Origin: Xenococcus sp. MO_188.B8
GTDB lineage: Bacteria > Cyanobacteriota > Cyanobacteriia > Cyanobacteriales > Xenococcaceae
Reading direction: 5' to 3'
Assembly (NCBI GenBank): GCA_030065615.1
Contig: JASJDR010000009.1
Coordinates: 1-63,269, forward strand
Length of the DNA: 63,269 nt
This document shows, piece by piece, positions 39,325 through 49,453 of this stretch. The stretch's first letter is position 1. Every line of letters starts with the position of its first letter. Position numbers and translations under genes: made by a program. The notes under the pieces are model-generated. The model was given only the letters and a program-made list of their open reading frames with translations. It made no database searches and was not told the DNA's origin.

Positions 39325-40110
39325 ATGTACGATGGCCATACAATTGAAAAAGTGATTCGAGAGATTAATAAGGAACTTGTCCCTGAATTTAAGACTAAAC
39401 TACGCTTTCATCTTGAGAAGCAAGATAAAGCGTGGCTTATTGAGCAGATTATCCGTTTAACTATAGATAAGCATAGTCGTCAAGAATGGGACAAAAAAAT
39501 CTCCCAGGAAATCAAGCAGCAAAAACGTGCTGAAAGATTAGCACGGTTGAAAGAGATGGAGCTTGATGAGCCAAAGTTAGACAGCTTCATCAGCCAATAT
39601 GAAAAATACAATCGTGTCCGCTTAGTAGAAGAAGGATATCTTATTAACCCACCTCCCAAAGGTACCGATTTAATTGCAACTGAATGTCGTTCGGAAAAGG
39701 GTGAGGCTTTGCTGATACAAGCCAAAGATATCTTATTCGCCATCCTATTTGGTGATGAGAGCGCATGTGTTAAATTTGACCGAGTGGCAGAAGAGCTACT
39801 GACATTGACTCTGCCCCGTTTCAAAGCTCAAACAATAGATTTTTTAAAAGCTACAACCGAAATTGGAGGTCTGGGATCTTGGCAAGATCCTGACAATATC
39901 TCCAATGATGATCAGGTTGAAAATATTCTTTTTCAAGTAGAGTATGGAGAAGTTGCCAGCGAACGAATTGGTGATGGGGTCCTCGCGACGTTAAATTTGA
40001 TTAATAATTTAGAAGTAAATGAAGAGGTACTCTATGCCAGGATGATAAATGTTGAACAAAGTACTTTAGTTAGCATAAGCGAGTCGTCTCATAGGTTGCG
40101 TCAAAACTAG
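39325..40110 (+). CDS. Hypothetical soluble protein
   Basis: 261 aa, not recognised. N-terminal half strongly charged (KISQEIKQQKRAERLARLKEME), likely helical; the middle has INPPPKGTDLIATECRSE; the C-terminal half is mixed alpha/beta and acidic. No signal peptide, membrane helix or motif. Codon use looks like its neighbours. Frame length and composition support a real gene. Confidence 0.6.
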   Translation: MYDGHTIEKVIREINKELVPEFKTKLRFHLEKQDKAWLIEQIIRLTIDKHSRQEWDKKISQEIKQQKRAERLARLKEMELDEPKLDSFISQYEKYNRVRLVEEGYLINPPPKGTDLIATECRSEKGEALLIQAKDILFAILFGDESACVKFDRVAEELLTLTLPRFKAQTIDFLKATTEIGGLGSWQDPDNISNDDQVENILFQVEYGEVASERIGDGVLATLNLINNLEVNEEVLYARMINVEQSTLVSISESSHRLRQN

Positions 40111-40328
40111 TCAAACTAAGTTTAACCCCATCAAGTCCAAGGTTTTCATCCTATTATCCTAAATTGTTCTACTCTAGTAACAAATTTCAAAAATTGAATA
40201 ATTGTCTGAAGTTCCACAATTAGCATTAGCTTAATTAACAACAAGTCTACTAATTTGGTATATTGATTAGGATTCCGTCTATACTTGGAAGCCTGATTGA
40301 AATATTAATGACCAGGGACAGTTGCCAG

Positions 40329-41141
40329 ATGAGTAAGGAACAGACAATCGCGAGGACAGAAGCAGTTTTTAATGCCGCATCTGATTACTTTGACGCTCCA
40401 GCTTTATCTTTCTGGAATCGCTTTGGACAACAAACTATTGAGCGACTCTCACTTGATTCTGGCGATCGCGTTTTAGATGTTTGTTGTGGCACTGGTGCTT
40501 CTGCAATTCCAGCAGCAGTAAATGTTGGTTCTGCCGGACAGGTACTGGGAATAGATCTTGCCGAATCTCTTCTGAAACTAGCACGTAACAAGTCACAGCA
40601 GCGGGGACTGGAAAACATTGAGTTTCGATATGGTGATTTTGAAAATCTAGGTTTACCCAACGAAAGTTTTGACGCTATTGTTTGTGTTTTCGGGATTTTC
40701 TTTGTTCCAGATATGCTGGCAGCTATTCAAGAACTTTGGCGGATGCTTCGTCCTGGTGGGAAACTAGCCATTACCTCCTGGGGAAAGAAAGTGTTAGAAC
40801 CGGCGAATCAAATGTTTTGGAATGCGATCGAGGCTGAACGCACGGACTTGGTTAAGAAATTTAAGCCGTGGGATCAGATTAGTGATTCTAATTCACTGCA
40901 AGCACTTTTAGAAGCAGGTGGTGCAACACAGGTAGAGGTTTTCGCAGAAGTAGGAACTCATGAACTGGCTTCTCCAGAAGATTGGTGGACAATCCTTCTC
41001 GGTAGTGGATTCAGAGGTACCATCAACCAACTTGATCCAGCAGCAAGAGAACGTGTCCGAGAAGCGAATCTGCATTTTCTGCGGACTAATGAAATTCATT
41101 CACTGGAAGTAAATGTCTTGTATGCAACAGCGCAGAAATAA
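40329..41141 (+). CDS. Class I SAM-dependent methyltransferase
   Basis: 270 aa from the ATG at 40329; an ATG at 40308 is also possible. SAM motif I VLDVCCGTGASAIPAA, then FRYGDFENLGLPNESFDAIVC (motif II/III area) and LWRMLRPGGKLAITSWG (in parts) mark the UbiE/COQ5-like fold. Probably a small-molecule methyltransferase; substrate unknown. Monocistronic, no obvious partner. Confidence 0.82.
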   Translation: MSKEQTIARTEAVFNAASDYFDAPALSFWNRFGQQTIERLSLDSGDRVLDVCCGTGASAIPAAVNVGSAGQVLGIDLAESLLKLARNKSQQRGLENIEFRYGDFENLGLPNESFDAIVCVFGIFFVPDMLAAIQELWRMLRPGGKLAITSWGKKVLEPANQMFWNAIEAERTDLVKKFKPWDQISDSNSLQALLEAGGATQVEVFAEVGTHELASPEDWWTILLGSGFRGTINQLDPAARERVREANLHFLRTNEIHSLEVNVLYATAQK

Positions 41142-41614
41142 TACAGTGAAAGCTTGGTAATCTTTGATCGACTTTGGTAGTACTTGGTTGAGGGCGATCT
41201 CGTCTTGAAATTTCGGATCTTAGTATTTTTATATAGACTTTAATAATTGCGTGACAAAAAGGTTTCTACAAAATGACAGATCTTATTGAAGGATTAGAGC
41301 GTATTCGCAACGAATTCGCAGCACATGCCCCCATCGCCTAAGTGATACGCTATGTAGATTTGCTTATTATTAGTAATTCATAAAGTTTTTTAATATTAAT
41401 AGCTAAATTTATCGTATTTTGAGTAGTCAAAAAACAAATTGTCACATATTGATTATAAGTTTAATACAATAGACTTTAGTATCTTATTCAAGAATCCAAT
41501 TTATTAGCAGTTCCAAGGAGCAAGCAAATAACCTTGTAATGTAACTAATATTTGTTTGTTTCCACAATAACTTTAGCAATTATTAATTACTAATTATTCA
41601 TTATCTAAATAGCA
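41142..41614. other. Spacer with a short gene remnant
   Basis: 470 bases before the exosortase gene. At 41274 a frame reads MTDLIEGLERIRNEFAAHAP and stops after IA (TAA at 41340), then continues in the same phase as VIRYVDLLIISNS. This looks like a decayed gene tail, family unknown. The rest shows no gene. Confidence 0.4.
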
Positions 41615-43096
41615 ATGATTAGCCAACCTATAGTTAAACAGCAAGCCCATATCCGAACTATTTCCTTAATTGCTGCCTGGATTTTGGGGAATATTTGGAC
41701 ATATCAATGGTTTCTCAGATCATTAAAATATATTTCAGCCTTAAACTTAATTGTCTTAGGAATTGTAGTTATAGTTTTGTTCATACAACTTTGGCGCAAT
41801 AGTTTTTGGCAACTTGAGTCAGTAACTCCCAAATTAAGTTTATATCCTCTTTGTCTAATGTTGGGAGGAGAAATAGGCGCAATTATCTTAAAATGGTGTC
41901 TCAACATTCCTCAGCTAACTTTATTTTGCTTTATTTTAGGTAGCTATGGCTTATTAGGCTTATTTATTAATAATTCTACTTGGCGCAAGGGTTTAATAAT
42001 AGCAACCATAACAGCTTGTGTAATTCCCTTTTCAACTGCTTTTAACAGTGGTTTAGGGTTTCCTGTGAGAGTACTTACTGCCCACGCTGTAGCTAATATC
42101 CTATCTAATTTCCACTTAAGTGCAGTTTCGTCCCACGATATTATTATCATGGAAAATGGCATCGCCCAGGTGGATCTACCCTGTAGCGGCATGAAAAGTC
42201 TCTGGACAGGTACAGTATTCTTATTAGGGGCAACTTGGTTAGAACGTCGTCAATTAGGTTTTCGTTGGTTGCTAGTTGCAGTTGCCAATCTCTTATTTTT
42301 AACTCTGGCTAATGTTGTTAGAGTTCTAACTTTAGTTGTCATTATTGAAGTTTGGCAGCAACCACAAATAGCCCAAATATTACATTTTCCTTTGGGAATT
42401 ATCGGTTTTATTGTGGCCAGCGTTCTAACTTGGGTAATTCTCCAAAAAGTACCTCACCATATTGAAAAACCATCAAATATTCAGAAATCACAAAGTTATC
42501 AAGAAAAGTTAAATCTTAATTGGTTGTTAATAGTTGTTATTGTCTTGGGAATCATTGGTCAAATCAACCCAAGACAACTCAGTACTAATTCTCTAGACGC
42601 GATCAGCAAAGCTGGCGCTGTCGCTTTACCACAAGATATAGTTACAGAAAATCTTCAGTTAACCCCAGCAGAAGCTAACTTTTTTGATAATCCAGCTAAC
42701 CCTTTTGTACAAAAATTGCGTTTTCAATCACATCAGCTTTCAGGTTCGATGTTAATGGTTGCAAGTAATAGTTGGCAAGCCCATCATCCTCCAGAATTAT
42801 GTTTTCTGGGAAATGGTTTTAAGGTCGATAATATGGAATCTCAACTGATCAGTGATTCTATTAATGCTAGATGGTTATCTTTACAAGATGGAGAGTTATC
42901 AGCAACTTATTGGTTTCAGTCTGATCGAGAAACTACCGATGATTTTATCTCTCGCATTTGGGAGCATATAACCCATAGAAATAAGACTTGGGTGTTGATT
43001 TCTATTCTTTTTGACGATTCAGAAAATCCTAACAGCACAGAAATACAAAATTTTGCCAACACTATATATCAAACTATTGATCAAGGGTTGAGTTAA
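41615..43096 (+). CDS. xrtO: Exosortase O-like sorting enzyme fused to an EpsI-like domain
   Basis: 493 aa. The N-terminal half (about eight membrane helices) is an exosortase; the conserved triad is Cys190 in VDLPCSGMKSLW, Arg236 in NVVRVLTLVV and His257 in LHFPLGIIGF. The C-terminal half (~300-493) is an EpsI-like periplasmic domain (HHPPELCFLGNGFKV, then a basic/acidic beta region), as in exosortases fused to this domain. It cleaves PEP-CTERM signals and handles the product at the membrane. The next gene encodes a PEP-CTERM integral membrane protein, the usual companion of exosortase O. I recall this pairing from family definitions and did not verify it here. Confidence 0.8.
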   Translation: MISQPIVKQQAHIRTISLIAAWILGNIWTYQWFLRSLKYISALNLIVLGIVVIVLFIQLWRNSFWQLESVTPKLSLYPLCLMLGGEIGAIILKWCLNIPQLTLFCFILGSYGLLGLFINNSTWRKGLIIATITACVIPFSTAFNSGLGFPVRVLTAHAVANILSNFHLSAVSSHDIIIMENGIAQVDLPCSGMKSLWTGTVFLLGATWLERRQLGFRWLLVAVANLLFLTLANVVRVLTLVVIIEVWQQPQIAQILHFPLGIIGFIVASVLTWVILQKVPHHIEKPSNIQKSQSYQEKLNLNWLLIVVIVLGIIGQINPRQLSTNSLDAISKAGAVALPQDIVTENLQLTPAEANFFDNPANPFVQKLRFQSHQLSGSMLMVASNSWQAHHPPELCFLGNGFKVDNMESQLISDSINARWLSLQDGELSATYWFQSDRETTDDFISRIWEHITHRNKTWVLISILFDDSENPNSTEIQNFANTIYQTIDQGLS

Positions 43097-43128
43097 GTAA
43101 TAAGTAATGAGTAATGAGTAAGAGGTAA
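43094..43128. repeat. Heptamer tandem repeat between the exosortase and its probable substrate
   Basis: Five heptamer units of the type TRAGTAA (TAAGTAA twice, TGAGTAA twice, GAGGTAA) lie in the 83-base spacer and include the exosortase stop codon. Confidence 0.75.
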
Positions 43129-43179
43129 TTACCTTTTCTTCCCTATCTCACTAATCCCTAACACCTAAAAGATTTACTG

Positions 43180-45969
43180 ATGAAAAAATTAAAATTATTA
43201 ACCAATACGGTTTTCAATAGCATTTTTTGGATTTGGAATTTATTATTTCTTGCTGTTGTTTATTTGGGAATTTTACCCTATGTAGGTATTCCTCTAATTG
43301 AAGCAACTTTTGATGGAGATATTCCTGTTGATTTTTTCTTAACTTTATTTGCTTTGATTGCTGTACCTACAGTTTGTACTTTTATTGGAGCAAAGTACTT
43401 TATCAAACAGCCAAAAGCATTGATGAGATTGTTTTATGGCGTAGAAGCTCCCTTCTTTACCTGGTGCCTAGTTCGTTTATTTTTAATTAGAGAATTAACG
43501 CTTGCTAGTGCTTTAGTTTTGGGAACTTTATTTATTTGTATCGCTGCTTTTACTGTAGAGTTATTCGCAGGATATCAGTATAATAACAAGGCATTTAATT
43601 GGCTACAAATGATTGCCCATACTCTGATGTTATTTATGGGTATTTATCTAGGAGTAGTCCTATTATTTTATGCCATTCCCGCTGCTGCTAGCATAATTGG
43701 CTGGATAGGCTCTTTTATTATTTGGGTTGTCTCTTTTCAGTGGGTAGAAGACTTTTGGCAAGCTTTAACTTATGGTGGTTATTTATGGTGGTTTTCATTT
43801 TGGGGTTCTCTATTCTTACTCCTATTTGGCTTTACCTCTACTATTTTCCTAGGTATGCCTTTTGCAGTAACAAGTTTATATGTAAATTCAGGACAAAGAG
43901 TTCTGCGAGTTTTTGCTCAACAATATGGCAAAACTAAGACTATTTTTGGTGGAGTAACTGTTGTTAGTCTGTGGATTATTCTGTTATTTTCATTTAATCA
44001 ACAGCCCCAAGTTAAAGCCTTTGAGCTATTAGAGCAAGTTCCGCAAAATAGACAAGAACTTTTAGCTTCATCTGATATTATTCGCCAAGGATTAGTTAAC
44101 GCTAATTTATATCCTTATCGTTATCTAAGTACGATAGAAGATAATAATCATATCTATGCTATCTATAATAATTTTGGTTTACCAAAATCAACCTCTTTAT
44201 TTTTACAAGATAGATATAATCAACTGCTCTCACCTTTTCTATATGAAGGTTCTCGTAAAGATGTCCAGAAATCTGCTCAACTTTATGCTGAATTTTTTGA
44301 TGTACCTCTGCAAAAAGCGGAACGGAAATCAGTACGTCATGCTCTCCAATCTACCTCTATTGTCGATCAAGCTAAAGCAGGATTACTAAATATCGATCAG
44401 AAAAAAGTCTGGTTAGAAAAACAAGAAGTTAAGATAGATCCTCACGGGGATTGGGCAGATATTGAAATCCATGAAGTTTATCAAAATAAAACTAATAATG
44501 TAGAAGAGATCTTATACTATTTCTCTTTACCAGAAACTGCGGCTATTACTGGATTATGGTTAGGGGAATCTAATAACTTAGATCAGCGTTTTCCCTTTCA
44601 AGTCTCTCCCAGAGGCGCGGCTCAGGAAGTATATAATTCCCAGGTACAACGTACTCGACCGATAGATCCTGCTTTACTAGAACAAGTAGGGCCAGGACAA
44701 TATCGTTTAAGGGCTTTTCCCGTACCTCCTCAATTATCTCTGAGAGAAGTAAGAGATGGTAGCAGTCAACCCAAAATGCATTTGTGGTTAACTTATCAGG
44801 TAATGAAACAAGAGCAAGGTTGGGCTTTACCTAAGTTAGCAGAAAAACGTAATATCTTTTGGACAAAAAATACTGAGCGGATTCGTAATGGCAATAAAGT
44901 AAGATCTTTTGCTAATGCTTGGATAGAAGATTTTTGGAGTGATAATCAACAGGAGAATAGAAAATCTCACCAGATTAATTTAGAAGCTGGATATACTGTT
45001 ACAGTTCAACCACTGAGTAATCAAGATTATTCTTTACCGAAGAATAAAAAATATGCTTTGATTCTCGATACTTCCTACAGTATGGTAAGTCACAGTAAAG
45101 AAGTTCAAGAAACCTTTGATTGGTTGCAAAAGAAATTATCTAATAATGATCTTGATTTATATCTTACTGATGCAGAAGCTAAACGAGCTAAACGTCTCGA
45201 TGATCTGAATAGTTTGGATACTAATAAGCTGAGCTTTTTTGGTTCGATGCAAACTCAGGATATGTTGAAGCAGTTTCAACTATTGCGCAATGGTAGTGAT
45301 TATGATGCTGTTCTAATAGTCACTGACGAAGGAAGTTATGAATTATCTGATGATAATCAAGATATTCCAGAAATCAAATCTCCCCTATGGATGATCCATT
45401 TAGGAGGAAAACTCCCTAGAGCTTATGATGATGCTACTTTACAAACAATCCAAAATAGTAATGGTGGAGTTGCTAATGATATGCCCACAGTAATGAAACG
45501 TTTAGCAACAGAAGAAGTGAATGATTCATCAGTAGTTGATGGCTATAGTTGGTTGGTCGAAAAATCCAACTTAGAAATTATTCTTACTAGCAATAATATT
45601 GAACCCCTGGCGGCACGTCAGTTAGTTTATAACTTAAGTCATCAAGATAAAAATCAGCTATCTTTGACCAAATTAGACTCTATTCATCAGATTGCTAAGG
45701 ATTATGGTATTGTTACCCCTTATTCGTCGATGATAGTTCTAGTTAATGATCAACAAAGACAATTACTCAAGGAAGCAGAAACAAAAAGCGATCGCTTTGA
45801 TCGAGAAGTAGAAACGGGTGCAGAACAATTAAATACACCTTTTAATCCTTTGGCAGCTTCAGAGGTTTCAGGTGTTCCCGAACCTGATCTGTGGATGTTA
45901 CTAGGGGTAGTTGTATTTGCTCTTTTCCTAGTTTGGCAAAAACAGCGATCAGCAAAAATTCTTGATTAA
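43180..45969 (+). CDS. PEP-CTERM family integral membrane protein with VIT/vWA-like domain
   Basis: 929 aa. Residues ~1-290 form several membrane helices. The middle (~410-560) resembles a VIT domain: KIDPHGDWADIEIHEVYQN, LYYFSLPETAAITGLWL, PFQVSPRGAAQEVYN. A vWA-like domain follows (~620-800) with a MIDAS-type motif LDTSYSM. The C-terminus VPEPDLWMLLGVVVFALFL followed by KQRSAK is a PEP-CTERM sorting signal. It is the likely substrate of the adjacent exosortase. The family matches TIGR02921 as I recall it. Function beyond this is unknown. Confidence 0.8.
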   Translation: MKKLKLLTNTVFNSIFWIWNLLFLAVVYLGILPYVGIPLIEATFDGDIPVDFFLTLFALIAVPTVCTFIGAKYFIKQPKALMRLFYGVEAPFFTWCLVRLFLIRELTLASALVLGTLFICIAAFTVELFAGYQYNNKAFNWLQMIAHTLMLFMGIYLGVVLLFYAIPAAASIIGWIGSFIIWVVSFQWVEDFWQALTYGGYLWWFSFWGSLFLLLFGFTSTIFLGMPFAVTSLYVNSGQRVLRVFAQQYGKTKTIFGGVTVVSLWIILLFSFNQQPQVKAFELLEQVPQNRQELLASSDIIRQGLVNANLYPYRYLSTIEDNNHIYAIYNNFGLPKSTSLFLQDRYNQLLSPFLYEGSRKDVQKSAQLYAEFFDVPLQKAERKSVRHALQSTSIVDQAKAGLLNIDQKKVWLEKQEVKIDPHGDWADIEIHEVYQNKTNNVEEILYYFSLPETAAITGLWLGESNNLDQRFPFQVSPRGAAQEVYNSQVQRTRPIDPALLEQVGPGQYRLRAFPVPPQLSLREVRDGSSQPKMHLWLTYQVMKQEQGWALPKLAEKRNIFWTKNTERIRNGNKVRSFANAWIEDFWSDNQQENRKSHQINLEAGYTVTVQPLSNQDYSLPKNKKYALILDTSYSMVSHSKEVQETFDWLQKKLSNNDLDLYLTDAEAKRAKRLDDLNSLDTNKLSFFGSMQTQDMLKQFQLLRNGSDYDAVLIVTDEGSYELSDDNQDIPEIKSPLWMIHLGGKLPRAYDDATLQTIQNSNGGVANDMPTVMKRLATEEVNDSSVVDGYSWLVEKSNLEIILTSNNIEPLAARQLVYNLSHQDKNQLSLTKLDSIHQIAKDYGIVTPYSSMIVLVNDQQRQLLKEAETKSDRFDREVETGAEQLNTPFNPLAASEVSGVPEPDLWMLLGVVVFALFLVWQKQRSAKILD

Positions 45970-45995
45970 CAAGCGTTTTATATCATTATTGGGCA

Positions 45996-46181
45996 GTGAA
46001 ACAACTAGAAAAAACCCTCGAACAAGCAAGAGGGTTTCAAAGCTATCGCGAAATTCAACAATGGCTTCAGAGTGAATGTGGTCTGAAGGGGAAATATCAT
46101 GTAGTTCATGAATTAGTCCGCTATCGTCTTCAAGCCAAGAGAAAAAGATCGCGACCAGTCAAACAGAATCAGGAGGTGTAA
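45996..46181 (+). pseudogene. Fragment of an IS630-type transposase N-terminus
   Basis: 61 aa with a GTG start: LEKTLEQARGFQSYREIQQW, then KYHVVHELVRYRLQAKRKRS. This is the helix-turn-helix half of IS630-family transposases. The catalytic DDE half is absent. Its 3' end overlaps the end of the convergent carotenoid oxygenase gene by 23 bases, so it is a leftover or a chance coding fragment rather than a live element. Confidence 0.6.
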
Positions 46182-47598
46182 TTAAAGACGACCACTTACC
46201 ATGAAAACTGTGGGGAATAGTACTAGGTAAAGCAAGTCGACAAATTGGTGCTTCGTTTAAGCGATCGCCCTTATAAATTCTGACTTCACTACTATCGGTA
46301 TTGCCATCATAAACGACCGTAAGTAACCAACCTTGTTCTAGATTATCAGGTTGGGAAACATAAATCGGTTCGCTAGGATAGATATTTGCTCCCATATCAG
46401 CAAGGGTTAAATTTCCCGTTTGACGATCAAAACGGGCGATCGCGTTAAACATTTCCTGTTCGGGAATCATGCCTTCGCCATGGGTAGTAACATAGCTATA
46501 ACGCCAAGGTTTTGTGACTTGATGAGATGCCACTATAGGAAATTCACAATGACGATCTAGTAATGGACTACTGGCCTTAACTTGACCTGTTTGGGGATTA
46601 ATGGTCACAGTCCACAATCTCCCTTTAGCGGTAGTTTTAGTTTTTCCTGTAGCGACTTCTTTAAGATATTGATTAGTGGCAAAATCATCATAGCGAATAA
46701 ACTCGATCGCAATTTGGCCATCTTGATCTTCATAGCCATTACTAAAATGCCATTGATACCAAGGTTCAGTAGTTGCTTGGCTCACTGGTGATAGGGTATC
46801 GCGATCGCAAATTAAGATTTGAGTCCCCAATTGGGGGCGCCATACCATCGCGTCACTGTAACATTTTGTACCTAGAAGCACCGGAATTAGATTTATTCTG
46901 ACTGGAGGAATGAAAAAGACTAAATACTTTTGGGTTAAGGCAAAATCGTGAATTAAAGGACATCCCGATAAGTTGAGCGAGTTTTGCTTAATAAGTTTTC
47001 CTGTTTTATGACATCTATAGATATGAAGAGTAGTTTGTTTTCCTGGTACGACAGCAAAATTATAAATCTCTCCTGTATCGGGATCTACCTTAGGATGAGC
47101 TGAAAAAGGAAATTGAAGAGTATCAGATAAATTATCAATTCCCTTGGTTTCTAGAGTATTTAAATCCAAAGCATAGGGTTTTCCCCCTTCCCAAAGAGCC
47201 AACAAGCGATCGGCTAAAGCTAGAACAGAAGTATTAGCACTATTTTTAATTCCTTTGAGCCAATTATTCCAAAATCCTCCTGGCGCCTTCATTCCATAGT
47301 TAGAGTACAAATAACGATTGGCTGCTGTTTCCGCTTGATATTCATCAGTTTGCACAAAGCGATACACTGCTGATGCTTTACCCTCAGCAAGATGAACAGC
47401 TAGAATGGCACCATCCCCATCAAACCAATGTCCGACTTTCTGCTCTCCTCTTGCTAATCTTGCTGGTCCATTACGATATAGAGTACCTGTTAACTGAGGT
47501 GGTAGAGAACCCGAAATTACGGACAAAGGAGTTAGAGGGAATTCTGTTGCCGGGTTAGTTAGGACTTGTGACCAAGCAGGATTATTACTAGTTATCAT
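46159..47598 (-). CDS. Carotenoid oxygenase (apocarotenoid-15,15'-oxygenase type)
   Basis: 479 aa RPE65-family non-haem Fe(II) dioxygenase that cleaves (apo)carotenoids, giving retinal-type products. Four His ligands are in place: PFSAHPKVD, LIHDFALT, WHFSNGYED and SFHGKW near the end. Length and order fit the cyanobacterial ACO/Diox1 enzymes. No signal peptide. Monocistronic; its 3' end overlaps an IS630-type fragment on the other strand. Confidence 0.88.
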   Translation of the reverse strand: MITSNNPAWSQVLTNPATEFPLTPLSVISGSLPPQLTGTLYRNGPARLARGEQKVGHWFDGDGAILAVHLAEGKASAVYRFVQTDEYQAETAANRYLYSNYGMKAPGGFWNNWLKGIKNSANTSVLALADRLLALWEGGKPYALDLNTLETKGIDNLSDTLQFPFSAHPKVDPDTGEIYNFAVVPGKQTTLHIYRCHKTGKLIKQNSLNLSGCPLIHDFALTQKYLVFFIPPVRINLIPVLLGTKCYSDAMVWRPQLGTQILICDRDTLSPVSQATTEPWYQWHFSNGYEDQDGQIAIEFIRYDDFATNQYLKEVATGKTKTTAKGRLWTVTINPQTGQVKASSPLLDRHCEFPIVASHQVTKPWRYSYVTTHGEGMIPEQEMFNAIARFDRQTGNLTLADMGANIYPSEPIYVSQPDNLEQGWLLTVVYDGNTDSSEVRIYKGDRLNEAPICRLALPSTIPHSFHGKWSSLITPPDSV

Positions 47599-47660
47599 GA
47601 ATTTTTGAATTTGCTATTCTTTAGCCCACCGAAGGGCATTTTGAGTCTGATAGGAATCGC

Positions 47661-47784
47661 CTAGAACACCGATTCGGTAATAAAACTTTACAAATTGAGC
47701 AACAAAAAATCAACACTTTTAGCTCTCCCCTGCTCCCCTGCTTACCTGAAGGAGAATTTTATGATTACTGAATCGACGCTCTAG
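47661..47784. mobile_element. MITE-like element, copy A (124 bp)
   Basis: Bounded by CTAG on both sides. The left end AACACCGATTCGGTAAT and the right end, read inward on the other strand as AGCGTCGATTCAGTAAT, form 17-bp imperfect inverted repeats. The inside is non-coding. Copy B at 60765-60959 has the same ends in the opposite orientation. No transposase in either copy, so it would need one in trans. Confidence 0.8.
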
Positions 47785-47862
47785 GTAGACGAGGAGGTCA
47801 ATGATGCAGGGATCAAAAGCTAATAGCTATTAGCCATCAGCTAGTTGATTAGGGATGAGGAA

Positions 47863-48921
47863 CTAAGGATAAAAACTCAGTTGAGGTAAACCTAAAGTTT
47901 CATCCCAACCCATCATCAGATTGAGACATTGTACTGCTTGACCTGCTTGTCCTTTTATGAGATTGTCGATCGCCGACATCACGATCACCCTTCCTGTACG
48001 CGGATCGACTTCTACTCCGATATAACAAAGATTTGTGCCACAAGCCCATTTCGTTTGAGGATAAATTCCATTAGATAGAATTTTCACAAAGGGAGCAGCC
48101 CGATAGAAAGCAGTGTAGATCGTCAGCAAATCTTCTCTGACTAAACCAGGATCTCGTAAAGTTGCATAAACCGTAGCGAGAATCCCTCTCACCATTGGCA
48201 CTAAATGGGGGGTAAATTGGACTTTGATATTTTCTCTTGCCAATTCACTACAAACTTGTTCAATTTCTGGGGTATGGCGGTGATTAGCTACCCCATAGGC
48301 GGCTAGAGAATTATCTGCTTCAGCTAACAGCAAATTAGTCTTAGCTTGGCGACCTCCACCAGAGGTTCCTGATTTGGCATCGATAATTGCCGTTTCAGGT
48401 AGAATTAAACCCTGTTTGAGTAAGGGAGAAAGTGCTAGTAAACTAGCTGTACAATAACAACCAGGACAACCAATTAGTTGGGAAATCGCAATTCTTTCTC
48501 GATAAAGTTCTGGTAGACCATAAACTGCCATCGCAGTCGCCTCAAGATCATCACGTTCTTTTTTATACCAAGCTGTATAAGTATCTAAATTTTCAAAGCG
48601 ATAATCGGCAGATAAATCTAGTACTTTACAACCCATTTGAATCAGAGTTGGTGCAATATCACAAGCTAATCCATTGGGTAAACCGAGAAATACTACTTCG
48701 CAACGTTTGGCTACTGCGTCTAAATCAATCTTTTCAATTGTTAAATCGACTTTATGTCCTAAATGGGGATAGAGAGTTTTAAATTTTTTCCCCGCACTAC
48801 TATCTCCTCCCAAATAAGTAATTTCCACTTCTGGATGCTCTAATAGAAGACGAACTAACTGAACTCCACCATAGCCAGAAGCCCCAATAATTCCTACTGT
48901 GGTCTTTTTCCTGTTGCTCAT
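47863..48921 (-). CDS. argC: N-acetyl-gamma-glutamyl-phosphate reductase
   Basis: 352 aa enzyme of arginine synthesis that reduces N-acetylglutamyl phosphate with NADPH. N-terminal Rossmann motif [17 protein letters not shown], the nucleophile Cys in [27 protein letters not shown], and the later HTPEIEQV. Length normal. A MITE-like element lies just downstream. Confidence 0.95.
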   Translation of the reverse strand: MSNRKKTTVGIIGASGYGGVQLVRLLLEHPEVEITYLGGDSSAGKKFKTLYPHLGHKVDLTIEKIDLDAVAKRCEVVFLGLPNGLACDIAPTLIQMGCKVLDLSADYRFENLDTYTAWYKKERDDLEATAMAVYGLPELYRERIAISQLIGCPGCYCTASLLALSPLLKQGLILPETAIIDAKSGTSGGGRQAKTNLLLAEADNSLAAYGVANHRHTPEIEQVCSELARENIKVQFTPHLVPMVRGILATVYATLRDPGLVREDLLTIYTAFYRAAPFVKILSNGIYPQTKWACGTNLCYIGVEVDPRTGRVIVMSAIDNLIKGQAGQAVQCLNLMMGWDETLGLPQLSFYP

Positions 48922-49453
48922 AATATTATTTTGTTATCTTCTCGGCTTGTTAATTCAAAGTCCCTAAAATTGTAGTGTATTTTATGAACTCAAAAGCTTT
49001 AAAGATAATGTTGGCGAATCAAATATAAGTTTTATGAGTCACAAAATGCGAAGTCCGCGTTTCTGCTCCTTGGTATTTATTCAAACCAATTATTAAGCTA
49101 AGATCAATTAATCCCTGCAGCGATAGCTATACATTTTAAACTTTGTCAAACCTCGTCTTGTGATGAAATCTGTATTTTTTGTGATTGTTTGGGGAAAAAT
49201 TACAGGACAAAAAGGGTTACAAGAGTCAGGGACAGGATGTATACTTTTATGCAACCATCTTAAAGCCTAGAGCTGATCGCGAAGCGATTTTCAAAACTCT
49301 AGTTTTCAATATGGATGTGATTTAGGTGATTTCCCAGCAAATTTAGACCTGGTGGGCAAAATTAGTTTACCAGTATTTTATTACTTTATTGAGTCTAAAC
49401 TGAGGTTGGCCTACCCTACTTGTAGTTTTTCCCCAGTTTTGTTGAACTCAGTT
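48922..49453. other. Intergenic region, nothing recognised
   Basis: About 530 AT-rich bases between argC and the convergent-side small gene. Open frames here are short and have no recognisable product. A small hairpin (GATCGCGAAGCGATT near 49275) is seen. Confidence 0.4.
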
